Source of the DNA: Photobacterium sp. TY1-4
GTDB taxonomy: Bacteria; Pseudomonadota; Gammaproteobacteria; Enterobacterales; Vibrionaceae
Length of the DNA stretch: 64,000 nucleotides
Reading direction: 5' to 3'
NCBI RefSeq assembly: GCF_025398175.1
Contig: NZ_CP099734.1
Span: 1,860,001-1,924,000 of the forward strand
Below are positions 34,733 through 43,221 of the stretch, in pieces. The stretch's first letter is position 1; each line of letters begins with the position of its first letter. A model generated the notes under the pieces. That model made no database searches and had not been told where the DNA came from. It was given only the letters and a program-made list of their open reading frames with translations. The position numbers and the translations under genes were made by a program.

Positions 34733-35752
34733 TCAATAGGGATTGAATTGACATGGGATCATATTGATATATTGAACAATGCGAGCCCGCTGCCCCAGAT
34801 TCGGCCTGCTGCCGTGCGGGAGCAAATGATTCCAGATCACCATATCACCGGCTTTCGCCCCGATCGGGATTGAACCTAACGCATGCAAATCTTCCTTTTG
34901 GGGATCAGTACCGGCAGGAAGATCCGCCAACCAACCCGCCAAACGTCGGTGAAAACCAGGAACCAACGTCAACGCTCCTTGTTCTGGAGGAGTATCTGTC
35001 AGATAAAGAATCCCCTGGGTACCAAACACCAACGGCTGATTAAAATTAAGGTCCCAATGCAGATCGGGGCCAGGGAAAGTGTGCTTCTCATTTTGAGGCG
35101 GATGAAACCCACAGCGATCCGCAGACATCCAAAGATCACTGGTTTTCCAAAGTTGCGAAAAAGCTTTATGAATACGCAATGAGCGTCGGTTCGTTTCAAA
35201 TGCCGGGTGCTGGATCAACTCAACCATAATCCCATGTTGATTGCGAGCCTGGTACCAGGTATCCGGGTCATCTTCTGAAACATTGAGATGCGTTATAATC
35301 GCTTCTTTTGCCTCGCAGCAGTCTGTTGGCGAAACAGCATGTCTCAAAATCAGATAACCATGTTCATCCCAGAACGACAAATCATCATCGGTGAAAACAG
35401 GAGGCATGTCCTCAATCATTTGTAACCATTCAGAGACCCCCGCTGTTTGCTGTGTCCCCAAAAATGTTGACCGAAGCCGATCAAGGCGCAACGGTTCCGG
35501 CTTTCCGGCCGTCGCTATAATCCATGCTTCAAACTCGGCAAACGTCGGCGCATTTGCATATAGATAATTTAAGGTTTGGTGTAAGCCGATCCCTAACGCA
35601 TCAAAGACAGCCCTATCCCACAGCTCTTCGCCCGATCTATCGATTTTCTTGCCATGTAGAATGGCTTGCGAAGCCGACCACACCCTTTTGATATGTGGAA
35701 CACCATCCAGTCCCAATGCCGTTGAAGGTTCAATCGTATTTAAACTCTGCAT
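34733..35752 (-). CDS. Phytanoyl-CoA dioxygenase-family oxygenase
   Basis: A protein of about 339 residues from the ATG at 35752, behind AAAGGA. The Fe(II)/2-oxoglutarate site is seen in DLHWDLNFNQP (HxD) and NHLLPHGSRPN (distal H and the R that binds 2-oxoglutarate). The first 120 residues are a helical extension with no clear family. A longer frame reaching 35851 enters a relic of a cupin gene and is not the true start. The substrate is unknown. Confidence 0.8.
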   Translation of the reverse strand: MQSLNTIEPSTALGLDGVPHIKRVWSASQAILHGKKIDRSGEELWDRAVFDALGIGLHQTLNYLYANAPTFAEFEAWIIATAGKPEPLRLDRLRSTFLGTQQTAGVSEWLQMIEDMPPVFTDDDLSFWDEHGYLILRHAVSPTDCCEAKEAIITHLNVSEDDPDTWYQARNQHGIMVELIQHPAFETNRRSLRIHKAFSQLWKTSDLWMSADRCGFHPPQNEKHTFPGPDLHWDLNFNQPLVFGTQGILYLTDTPPEQGALTLVPGFHRRLAGWLADLPAGTDPQKEDLHALGSIPIGAKAGDMVIWNHLLPHGSRPNLGQRARIVQYINMIPCQFNPY

Positions 35753-35812
35753 CACAGAAGATCCTTTCTTTTCATTGATGGGAACATCTTTCATGCCATG
35801 ATTGAGTATTAC

Positions 35813-35902
35813 TGACCATGGATGATTTATATTTCTACGTTCATGAATCACAACAACGGCGATGACAATACGCTGGACAAAACTATTCGCCGATTCTGCC
35901 AG
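35813..35902 (-). pseudogene. N-terminal relic duplicate of the neighbouring cupin gene
   Basis: Translated on the minus strand this stretch gives LAESANSFVQRIVIAVVVIH followed by ERRNINHPWS. It aligns with the first 30 residues of the cupin at 36309 with 15 identities and no gap, and then the match ends. It lacks an ATG. The duplicate lies directly before the oxygenase gene. Confidence 0.6.
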
Positions 35903-35931
35903 TTTAATCCCTCAATCGGCGAGATCGAGGA

Positions 35932-36309
35932 TTAATGATCAACAACCGCCACACCGGCTTTCTCAGCGATCGTGATATATTGGCTAGGTTCTATTGCCTC
36001 CAGTTCATGACGGGTCTCTGCATCAACGAATACAAAATCATGAGCGTAATATAAAGCACCATTTACTTTCAGCACGCCTTCAAGCACATATATTTGCTCC
36101 CAACCGGGGTGATAATGCAAGGGGAGCTTCGCGCCTTTTTCAAACTTTAACAAAGCGGATCGTCCAGACTCGGAATCTTCCGAGAGCCAACTGAATTCAA
36201 CACCGACATAAGGTGTTTTCGCCCATTGACGATTTTTATTTACACTTTCATGAATCACAATCACAGCCTCCAAAGAGCGTACAACAAAGAACCTCGTGTA
36301 TTCAGCCAT
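35932..36309 (-). CDS. Cupin-domain protein (ChrR-like)
   Basis: About 125 residues from the ATG at 36309 (a TTG start 14 codons upstream is also possible). ALLKFEKGAKLPLHYHPGWE and QIYVLEGVLKVNG contain the cupin metal ligands (HxH and E); RHELEAIEPS holds the second-motif histidine. Anti-sigma ChrR-like cupins sense stress signals, while others are enzymes; I cannot decide which. Confidence 0.78.
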   Translation of the reverse strand: MAEYTRFFVVRSLEAVIVIHESVNKNRQWAKTPYVGVEFSWLSEDSESGRSALLKFEKGAKLPLHYHPGWEQIYVLEGVLKVNGALYYAHDFVFVDAETRHELEAIEPSQYITIAEKAGVAVVDH

Positions 36310-36399
36310 GTTAAAAGCTAAATACACGAGGTTGGGAGATCTATATTTCAATCGAAATGTTTAGGGTAGTGCGACTTGATACATCACCGGGCTTACTTG

Positions 36400-36996
36400 T
36401 TATCGCGATGGCTGTGACCACATTGTTTTTTTGACTGCGCTAAGTCCTTGCCAGTCTTCTAAGTCCTGGTTCGGTTTTTCAGCTCGGAATTTTGCATACT
36501 GCTCAATCCCCAGTTTATCTTCCAGAATATCGACTTGAATCCCCTTTTCCCGAAGCAAGGCTTCATTCCCGCCGGCATTGGTGACATCACCGACAACGAC
36601 ACGACTAAAGCCGCGCATATAAAGTAAGGTAGCGCAGACATCACAAGGGCTCAGGCTGGTAAATAAGGTCGTTTGGCTGAAGTCGAGACGTCCCGCATCC
36701 CGAATGGCTGAGGTTTCACCATGATTATAAGGATGATCTTCCTGAACCAGAGTGTTATGTCCTTTACCGACAATGGTTCCTGTTGCGTTATCAACAATCA
36801 CAGCGCCAATCGGACAACCACCTTCCTCGTCACTTTTTTGTGCAAGATATACCGCGATCCGCATGTAATCCGCATCCGTTAATTTTTGCGCAAAGTCTGG
36901 GCCAATCAGCACCGGTAAACTTTGTGTCGGCATATGGGCAATAGCTCTTAAGACTGCTTCATTGTTCTCGGAATAAGATTTGAACAAGGCTTCCAT
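36400..36996 (-). CDS. Cytosine/nucleoside deaminase-family zinc enzyme
   Basis: A 198-residue protein. The zinc motifs are HGETSAIRDAG (HxE) and LSPCDVCATLLYMRG (PCxxC). GGCPIGAVIVDNATGTIVGKGH is typical of cytosine deaminase-type and guanine deaminase-type enzymes. The last 40 residues (WQGLSAVKKTMWSQ) are not seen in short deaminases. GGAG lies before the ATG. Confidence 0.87.
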   Translation of the reverse strand: MEALFKSYSENNEAVLRAIAHMPTQSLPVLIGPDFAQKLTDADYMRIAVYLAQKSDEEGGCPIGAVIVDNATGTIVGKGHNTLVQEDHPYNHGETSAIRDAGRLDFSQTTLFTSLSPCDVCATLLYMRGFSRVVVGDVTNAGGNEALLREKGIQVDILEDKLGIEQYAKFRAEKPNQDLEDWQGLSAVKKTMWSQPSR

Positions 36997-37084
36997 CTGT
37001 TTTTCTCCAACATTTCACTGAGGCCGACTTGCATCATAAAACACCACCGCCGGAATCTATACCCGTATTCAACCCAAAGACACA

Positions 37085-37465
37085 TTAAGTTTTTTTCTTC
37101 AATGTTTGATTGTAGTGAACTGCGGCATGAATAAGAGCCTTCAACGCTTCCGTCTCTATGGTATCGTCCTGATAGATATCGATTGCACGCCTGACTTTCC
37201 CTTCAAGGCCGGCATTAAATAACGGTGTCGGATCCGGTAGTGCAGCACCATGTGCAAACGTCAGCTTGACTTTAGATGTGTAGGTTTCTCCCGTACAAAC
37301 AATCCCGGTATGAGACCAAACCGGCACCCCCGCGGGGTTACTGGGCTTACACCACTTACGCTCTTCAATCATTTCCGGCACTGCGTCCAGAATCAGCTCG
37401 CGAACCTGACTCAACACATCAGCGCGCCAATCGCTCCGTTCGGTCATTTTTTCGTGTTCCAGCAT
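37085..37465 (-). CDS. DUF1801-type protein
   Basis: A 126-residue protein. VPEMIEERKWCKPSNPAGVPVW and KVKLTFAHGAALPDP fit the DUF1801 family (YdhG-like), with a fold related to small-molecule binding proteins of unknown role. The ATG at 37465 has GGGAGG upstream. It stands alone between deaminase and NTF2-like genes. Confidence 0.72.
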   Translation of the reverse strand: MLEHEKMTERSDWRADVLSQVRELILDAVPEMIEERKWCKPSNPAGVPVWSHTGIVCTGETYTSKVKLTFAHGAALPDPTPLFNAGLEGKVRRAIDIYQDDTIETEALKALIHAAVHYNQTLKKKT

Positions 37466-37480
37466 GAACAGCCTCCCAAC

Positions 37481-37508
37481 AAAAAAGGCGATCTGAGCGC
37501 CTTTTTAC
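37481..37508 (-). terminator. Terminator after the first NTF2-like gene
   Basis: AAAAAAGGCG and CGCCTTTTT pair around ATCTGAG; T-run on the minus strand. Confidence 0.75.
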
Positions 37509-37563
37509 CCAATTGCAACGCCCCCGCGACACGGCCCGATCCACGAGCCGTTTAACGGGAAAA

Positions 37564-37980
37564 TTAAGACCACCCCAGTTGCTGTAAGCTCACGGAGTCA
37601 TTCCAGACTTTGGTCATATGCCGAATCAGCTTGCCTTCAAAATACATAATATAGACATAATCAGCCGCAACGACTTTCCCAGTCGGCTCTACAGGGCCAC
37701 CAGGTCCGGTATTTGTGCCATGAAACACCGCAAATGCTGCGACACATGCCCGTGCATCATCTTCGGCGAAACATTTCAGTTCATAACGACCATCCGGGAT
37801 GGGAGTGAGCAGACCCTTCATCCACTCAGTATAAGCTTCAAGCGTGGTCACCTCGGCCAGCGCCGCAGCCTGCGCTGAAAATGTTGCCTCAGGATGACAA
37901 AACATCTTGCAGACTTCCCATCCTTTACCGGTTTCACACGCATCGAAGAAAAGCATCGCCTGTTGCTGTCGATCACTCAT
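37564..37980 (-). CDS. NTF2-like (SnoaL-type) protein
   Basis: About 138 residues from the ATG at 37980 with AAGG upstream. FFDACETGKGWEVCKMFCHP at the start and VAADYVYIMYFEGKLIRHMT near the end match the SnoaL-like cone fold, which covers polyketide cyclases and many binding proteins without known activity. Confidence 0.75.
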   Translation of the reverse strand: MSDRQQQAMLFFDACETGKGWEVCKMFCHPEATFSAQAAALAEVTTLEAYTEWMKGLLTPIPDGRYELKCFAEDDARACVAAFAVFHGTNTGPGGPVEPTGKVVAADYVYIMYFEGKLIRHMTKVWNDSVSLQQLGWS

Positions 37981-38124
37981 CACGGTCACCTTCTGTTATC
38001 TGAAAATCATCAGCATAAGTGTGGTGCTTCCGACGATTGTTGCGTGATTCATTTGCAATCATCATGACGCGGCCAGAGACTCAGCGCCCACCACAACCAG
38101 ACCGTTCAATTGAGATAACAGGGT

Positions 38125-38511
38125 TTACATGATTGATGATGCCACTTGCGTCGAATGCACTGCATGGACTTTCAAACGCCCATCCTGAGGTGCCCAGACA
38201 CGGGAAAACATAAACTCCCCGCTGGCATCCATACCATCGTAGGTTCCGTGGATTGTCGCCCGAACCTGCACCACCCCAACTGACGCAATCAACTGAACAG
38301 TCATCTCAGAGAGCTCAATCGCCTCTAAGCGTAACTGGCCCGACTGATGCAGCGCTAAATCTTGCGCTTTGGTGACAACCTGACCGAAGTGATTCACAAA
38401 CACCAAATCGTCAGACAGTAATTCAGAAAGCGTCTGGGTATCTGAAATTAACATTGCAGACTTCAAAGTTTCTTCTGCTGCGACAATTGTCTCACTCGAT
38501 AACGAATTCAT
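38125..38511 (-). CDS. NTF2-like protein (DUF4440-type), second copy
   Basis: About 128 residues from the ATG at 38511, with GGAG seven bases upstream. SDDLVFVNHFGQVVTKAQDL and SGEFMFSRVWAPQDGRLKV match the DUF4440/SnoaL-like cone fold. Not a close copy of the gene at 37564. Confidence 0.78.
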   Translation of the reverse strand: MNSLSSETIVAAEETLKSAMLISDTQTLSELLSDDLVFVNHFGQVVTKAQDLALHQSGQLRLEAIELSEMTVQLIASVGVVQVRATIHGTYDGMDASGEFMFSRVWAPQDGRLKVHAVHSTQVASSIM

Positions 38512-38631
38512 ATTCACTCCAAATGTCATATTGATAGCATCACACAAGTTGACTGTCACACCAATCACGCGGACCATCACGACTGACTTTTCCCCAAACG
38601 ACCCGCTTCAGGGGACAACTCCTCAGCACTT

Positions 38632-39213
38632 TTATTTGCAGAGCTTACTCAGCAAGTTGTTTTTTACGGCAGGCCATTCGCTGGCGATAATCGAATAAAC
38701 GACCGTGTCTCGATACGAGCCATCCTTCATGATCTGGTGATTTCGCAAGATACCATCCAGCTTGGCCCCTAACCGCTCAATTGCAGCCCGGGAAGCCTGA
38801 TTAAAAAAGTGAGTTCGAAACTCTACGGCGATTCCGGCGCAAGATTCGAAAAGATGACTCAGCAACAGCAATTTGGCTTCTGTGTTAATCGGCGTTCTTC
38901 GAACGGATGCGGCATACCAGGTGTAACCAATCATCGCTCGTCGATGGGCACTTTCAACATTGTAATAGCGTGTGGTCCCAACAATTTCATCGGTCAGTTT
39001 TGAACGAACGGCGTATGCGATATCCCCTGTTTCTGCTTGCCGAATGGCTTGCGCCACATATTGCGGAATTTCATCTTCACGCGGTACATTGGCATACCAC
39101 AATTTCCAGGATTCGCCATCCTGCACGGCGTGCTGCAACGGCACAATATGCGCGTCGCTCAACGGCTCCAGCGTAACGTATTGACCTTCTAGGACTTTAT
39201 TTTCTATCCACAT
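38632..39213 (-). CDS. RimJ/RimL-type GNAT acetyltransferase
   Basis: About 193 residues from the ATG at 39213 (AGGGA upstream; the frame from 39354 is too long and overlaps the next gene). LEGQYVTLEPLSDAHIVPLQ, IGYTWYAASVRRTPINTEAK and NQASRAAIERLGAKLDGIL give the RimL pattern with an unusual TPIN in place of the usual G-x-G loop, as in the YjcK-like subgroup. Confidence 0.82.
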   Translation of the reverse strand: MWIENKVLEGQYVTLEPLSDAHIVPLQHAVQDGESWKLWYANVPREDEIPQYVAQAIRQAETGDIAYAVRSKLTDEIVGTTRYYNVESAHRRAMIGYTWYAASVRRTPINTEAKLLLLSHLFESCAGIAVEFRTHFFNQASRAAIERLGAKLDGILRNHQIMKDGSYRDTVVYSIIASEWPAVKNNLLSKLCK

Positions 39214-39313
39214 GATTTCTATCCCTGATTTTCCTGACGCGCTACGTCTTACTTTTAAATTGATTAAGAACGAATTTTTTCGCCATACCCTGCTCAATGG
39301 GCGTGATGACTTA

Positions 39314-39844
39314 TCATCCCCGACCGGTTTCCCATTCCTGTCTGAGAACACCATATTTCACAGAGTCATAGTATTGCCTCTGGTAATAGCGGACCTTTCG
39401 TAAGCAGGCTTCTTGTTGAAAACCTAGCTTCTCTGCACACGCCATCATCCTGGGATTCCCGGACCAGGTTGTTAAACCCACACGCTCGATTGCTAAAGTC
39501 GCAAAGAGGTGACTCACCCAAAGCTCCAAGGCACTGACTGCAATCCCCTGTCCCCAAAAGCGCGAGTCATAAATGACGACACCGGCTTCCAACCATCGGG
39601 TTGCCTCACATTCCCAGTAATAACTAACAGAGCCGACCGGCTGATCATTGACTGTGATCAGCCGCATGCGCCTTCCGGCACACAGTGAAGAAAACAGACC
39701 TTGCTTAAATTCGCAACGCGACGGCGTTGTGTATGGGAAATAGGGTCCGTTGAATTGGGTCCATTGTTCATCCGTCGTCACCAGCAGGAACAGTGACTCG
39801 AACTCATCTGAGCGTGCAGCCCTTAGTTGAACGGTATTGACCAA
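39314..39844 (-). CDS. RimJ/RimL-type GNAT acetyltransferase with TTG start
   Basis: A 176-residue protein that begins at a TTG (39844) behind AGGGGGG, with no ATG close by. SRFWGQGIAVSALELWVSHL is the acetyl-CoA site, and NPRMMACAEKLGFQQEACLR the C-terminal signature. Adjacent to another GNAT gene, but the two are not close duplicates. Confidence 0.8.
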   Translation of the reverse strand: MVNTVQLRAARSDEFESLFLLVTTDEQWTQFNGPYFPYTTPSRCEFKQGLFSSLCAGRRMRLITVNDQPVGSVSYYWECEATRWLEAGVVIYDSRFWGQGIAVSALELWVSHLFATLAIERVGLTTWSGNPRMMACAEKLGFQQEACLRKVRYYQRQYYDSVKYGVLRQEWETGRG

Positions 39845-39922
39845 TACTGAGCCCCCCTGAAGCCTGGATTTAAACGTGGTTTCGTTTTGGGATCCCCCCG
39901 AGACGAAACCTCTCCCGATTCT

Positions 39923-40330
39923 TTATGGCTGCTCGTCATACGCAACCACACCCTCGGATAAGGTATACCACGCCTGTTTCTGGCTGACCCAGACATGAGC
40001 GGTCGGCTGGATCAAACTCGTATCTGATAGATTGGAAGGTTTCAGTTTAATCTTATCGGGTTCGTCCGGGTTGAAATGATAGATACGGTTACCGCAAGTC
40101 GGGCAGAATTTTGCACCATTGATATTGCCGCTGTCAGCGGTTCGGCACCACTCTGCCAGCGCTCCCTGAAATTCAATATCCGTTGCATTCACGATTGCGG
40201 TAATACTAAACGCGCTGGTTGAGAGCTTCTGACACGCTTTACAATGGCAGGCAACCACCATCAAGGGTGCTGCGTGGAGCTGATAAGTCACACCGCCGCA
40301 CTGGCATGACCCTTCTACCGGATAATTCAT
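39923..40330 (-). CDS. GFA-family zinc protein, third of three
   Basis: About 135 residues from the ATG at 40330, behind AGGAG. EGSCQCGGVTYQL, CHCKACQKLS and FCPTCGNRIYHFN show the zinc cysteines; HVWVSQKQAWYTL ends the domain. More distant from the other two than they are from each other, judging by the central part. Confidence 0.86.
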   Translation of the reverse strand: MNYPVEGSCQCGGVTYQLHAAPLMVVACHCKACQKLSTSAFSITAIVNATDIEFQGALAEWCRTADSGNINGAKFCPTCGNRIYHFNPDEPDKIKLKPSNLSDTSLIQPTAHVWVSQKQAWYTLSEGVVAYDEQP

Positions 40331-40371
40331 TGTTTCTCCTGATCGAATCGATGTTCGCTGTTCACCGCACC

Positions 40372-40551
40372 CCCGGCAAATGTCAGCGCATACCGACCAG
40401 TCGCAGCACCCAACTCGCACACGCTTGCTCCCGCCGTAAGATACGGGGCCAAAGCATGCATCGTGGTGTCAAACTCCATGCGCGTAATGTACTGACGAAC
40501 CAAGCGGGCGTCTTCGTCCGCGCCGGTATACTGAGCAATTAATGCGTCCAA
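40372..40551 (-). pseudogene. N-terminal relic of a class I SAM methyltransferase
   Basis: A frame from a TTG at 40551 encodes the N-terminal helix (YTGADEDARLVRQYITRMEF) and the SAM-binding motif I region, ASVCELGAATGRYALTFAGG, of a methyltransferase. The rest of the domain is missing; the frame runs on to a stop at 40327, at the GFA gene start. The lost part suggests a deletion or recombination junction close to 40370. Confidence 0.6.
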
Positions 40552-40584
40552 TCTTGACGTCTCCCTGTCTGTTCAGTGGTGGGG

Positions 40585-41619
40585 TCATTCGGTGTTTTTC
40601 AGCGTCTGTGTCAGATATGCCACAATCATGGCACTCAACTCTTGATGGAACACGCTCCGGTCAAACCCCGCCGGGTCTTCAGCAACCACGCCGAGTTCAG
40701 CTTTGATGGATTCCGGATACGGCGTAATAAATGCGTAATGGCCGGCATTTTGAATCGTCACCTCAGTGAGCTTCGCTTTGCCGTTATTGTGTGTCTTCCC
40801 TGTATAGCCTGCCGCAATCACCGCTGAGTGATAGGGCTCCGTTAACTCTTCATCCTTTCCGGCCCGGATAAGCAGCATCGGAATGTCAACCTTTGCGAAA
40901 GCATCTGCGGCGCGAAAAACCAAGCCGACCGGCGCCATCAGCACCGCGGCTTTGATGCGCGGATCTTTGGGATTTTCAATCCGTACTGCCGTGAGCTGGT
41001 TGCCCTGAACACTCAGGCAAAACGGGTCTTTCATGTCCGTCTGCGATGTACACTGCTCGATGATCTGGCCGGTATCCGCAACAGCCCCGGCAGCCGCTAA
41101 CGCTGCATAGCCGCCCATGGAATGCCCTATCACCGCAATCCTCCCGACATCCAGACGCTTGGACAGCTGTGGGTGCGTCACCAACGCATCAATGGCCGCT
41201 TGAAGATGCTTCGGCCGGTTCTGCCAGTTACGCGTCGTCCCTTCGGCCTGATTATTCTCAAAGTTGTTTCCCGGATGGAGCGGCATGCCGACCACAAATC
41301 CTTTACGGGCCAGCGCAAAAGCAATACTCCGATGCGCCAAATTACTCCCACCCGAACCGTGAGAGATGAGAACCAGCGGAAAGTGACCGGATGATATCTC
41401 GCTGCCAATCGCGAGCTCCATGGCAAACGGCCCGAATTGAACCCGGGTTTCGGGCGTCTGCGTCGGATACACCACCGACATCGGGAATTTCTCGCCGGTG
41501 TCCCGGGATTCAACCATCACTTTGCGAAATCCGACGTGATAGTCAGCCGGCGCCGCATTCGCGGAAAACGCCCCCAGAAAGCAAAACACAAGCAAGACCA
41601 TCATCCGCGAGTTCATCAT
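40585..41619 (-). CDS. Secreted alpha/beta-hydrolase of dienelactone-hydrolase type
   Basis: A 344-residue protein with a signal peptide (VLLVFCFLGAFSANAA). GRIAVIGHSMGGYAALAAAG carries the nucleophile elbow GHSMGG, FPLVLISHGSGG the oxyanion loop, and NAGHYAFITP the catalytic histidine. The closest architectures are predicted dienelactone or platelet-activating-factor-type acetylhydrolases; the substrate is not known. Confidence 0.85.
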   Translation of the reverse strand: MMNSRMMVLLVFCFLGAFSANAAPADYHVGFRKVMVESRDTGEKFPMSVVYPTQTPETRVQFGPFAMELAIGSEISSGHFPLVLISHGSGGSNLAHRSIAFALARKGFVVGMPLHPGNNFENNQAEGTTRNWQNRPKHLQAAIDALVTHPQLSKRLDVGRIAVIGHSMGGYAALAAAGAVADTGQIIEQCTSQTDMKDPFCLSVQGNQLTAVRIENPKDPRIKAAVLMAPVGLVFRAADAFAKVDIPMLLIRAGKDEELTEPYHSAVIAAGYTGKTHNNGKAKLTEVTIQNAGHYAFITPYPESIKAELGVVAEDPAGFDRSVFHQELSAMIVAYLTQTLKNTE

Positions 41620-41687
41620 ATGTCCCTACATTCAAAGCAAAACGTTCATCTAAAAAATCATTCAAAGCGCTATTTCATCAAGTGCTA

Positions 41688-42155
41688 TTACCGATAAGGC
41701 GTGCCATCTTTTCGCGATGCGATCCATGCTCCGTCATCGGTGACGACCCATTTAAAATCATCATCCGGATACACGGCTTCATCGCCGTTCACCCGGCTGC
41801 CAACCACGATGAAGGTCGCAATTTCAGAGCTTCGGTTGATCAAGTGATGCCCGTTCTCTTTTCCCGCAGGAAAACCGACACACATCCCCGACTGTAATGT
41901 CTGCTCACCTTCATCGGTCACCAGCACCAAGGCGCCGGATAACACATACAAAAACTCATCCGACTCGGTGTGCCAGTGCCGCAAAGCCGACTGAGCACCA
42001 GGCTGTAAAACTTCCAGGTTGACCCCAAACTGTGACAGTCCGAACGAATCCCCCAGACTCCTGCACTCGGCGCTGCCGAGCCGGGTTTTCAAGGGTTCCG
42101 GAAATGGGTTAAACGTATCACCTTCAATTTCCAAGGCAATTTTCGCTTTTGGCAT
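41688..42155 (-). CDS. Cupin-domain protein
   Basis: About 155 residues from the ATG at 42155, with GGAACA upstream. ALRHWHTESDEFLYVLSGAL holds the first cupin metal motif (HxH...E), and GFPAGKENGHHLINR the second. The N-terminal 45 residues and the C-terminal 40 residues (DDDFKWVVTDDGAWIASRKD) are typical of a family of auxin-binding-like cupins of unknown role. Confidence 0.82.
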   Translation of the reverse strand: MPKAKIALEIEGDTFNPFPEPLKTRLGSAECRSLGDSFGLSQFGVNLEVLQPGAQSALRHWHTESDEFLYVLSGALVLVTDEGEQTLQSGMCVGFPAGKENGHHLINRSSEIATFIVVGSRVNGDEAVYPDDDFKWVVTDDGAWIASRKDGTPYR

Positions 42156-42263
42156 GCTTGTTCCTGTTCCATTGAATTGAATATTGCTGAGGGCAAGTGA
42201 CCACGAGTCTGCACACCTGCCCTGAAACAGACGACACCAGAAAAGAGCCATAAAGGCTGAAGG

Positions 42264-42398
42264 TTAGTCCAATGTTGAATTGGTGAAGTTGAGGAGCGGC
42301 TCAGCCATGATAAATCCATCCGGCATGGTCATTTCCCATGCTACCGCCCCTAGGTAACGCTCCCACAAACGATAAATGATGCGCACGAAGCGCAACAT
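42264..42398 (-). CDS. Possible 44-residue small protein
   Basis: A short ATG frame encoding a basic, hydrophobic start (MLRFVRIIYRLWERYLGAVA) and an acidic end. There is no strong ribosome site upstream. It fills an otherwise empty gap between two minus-strand genes. It could be chance. Confidence 0.25.
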   Translation of the reverse strand: MLRFVRIIYRLWERYLGAVAWEMTMPDGFIMAEPLLNFTNSTLD

Positions 42399-42534
42399 CA
42401 ATCGATTGAATATCATTTCGTATCGTTTTTCAATGAGTTATACGAAAAACATTAACATTTGAAAAATGAAATCGTCATCAATGGGTTACAGACAGGAAAA
42501 TTCATAAGACACTTTTGCCACATATGGAGAAGGT

Positions 42535-42852
42535 TCAGAGACAGCCGGTTCTTTCATGGCGTAGAACAGCCAGCCATTGCTCCGGGTTGGCCAGAATAAA
42601 CTCAAAAACTTGACCATCTGATAAGGTGATCCGAATTGCATCTGATGTGACGGGAATAAAACCGCCCCCTTTCTCCAAGCACTTTTCGACACGGGCAATC
42701 GATTTTCGCTCAATTCGATAGGGACCTAAACCAAACGCCTGATTATGCGGTTCAAACTGAAGCTCGGATTCGGTGACCCACAATTTTCCATCAGCTCTTG
42801 CAACACCACACTGCACGGTCGCGATCGATGATTTGAGCATCTGTTCCGACAT
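42535..42852 (-). CDS. GRAM/PH-like small protein
   Basis: About 105 residues from the ATG at 42852, with GGGAGGA upstream. WVTESELQFEPHNQAFGLGP and RIERKSIARVEKCLE, then FIPVTSDAIRITLSDGQVFE, give the seven-strand pattern of GRAM/PH-like small proteins. No lipid ligand can be predicted. Confidence 0.65.
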   Translation of the reverse strand: MSEQMLKSSIATVQCGVARADGKLWVTESELQFEPHNQAFGLGPYRIERKSIARVEKCLEKGGGFIPVTSDAIRITLSDGQVFEFILANPEQWLAVLRHERTGCL

Positions 42853-42876
42853 ATCAATTCCTCCCGGGTTAACCAT

Positions 42877-43221
42877 GAACCTTATTCGCGAATCCCAAAC
42901 TGTATTTCAATCACGTTTTGCGCCGACTCATTGTCTTGCTATTGGCGATCGCCAAACAGACCATACTCAACACAAGGTGAAAAACGGACCGATCCGCTTT
43001 GAAAGAAGCTACCGATGATTCGTGATAAATAATACGCAATTGATCACACTTGTGCTGATCTCACCCTCTAAATAATCAGAGCGTTTGTGTGAATAGCGCC
43101 CGGTAAACGGCGCCTCACATCATCAAAGGGCACCGCATTGCATCGAATGCCGGCGCCCATCCAAAAACAGCGGATTAACCTGAAAACGCATCAGCGCCTG
43201 AAAGGCAGGAATCTGTTGAGG
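42877..43221. other. Intergenic region without a recognised gene
   Basis: It contains the palindrome GGCGATCGCC near 42943 and a moderately GC-rich second half, but no frame, terminator or RNA gene that I can support. Confidence 0.35.

Noticed and set aside
42943..42952. Palindrome GGCGATCGCC as a possible regulatory site
   Set aside because: A single ten-base palindrome without a neighbouring promoter or second copy is likely by chance.
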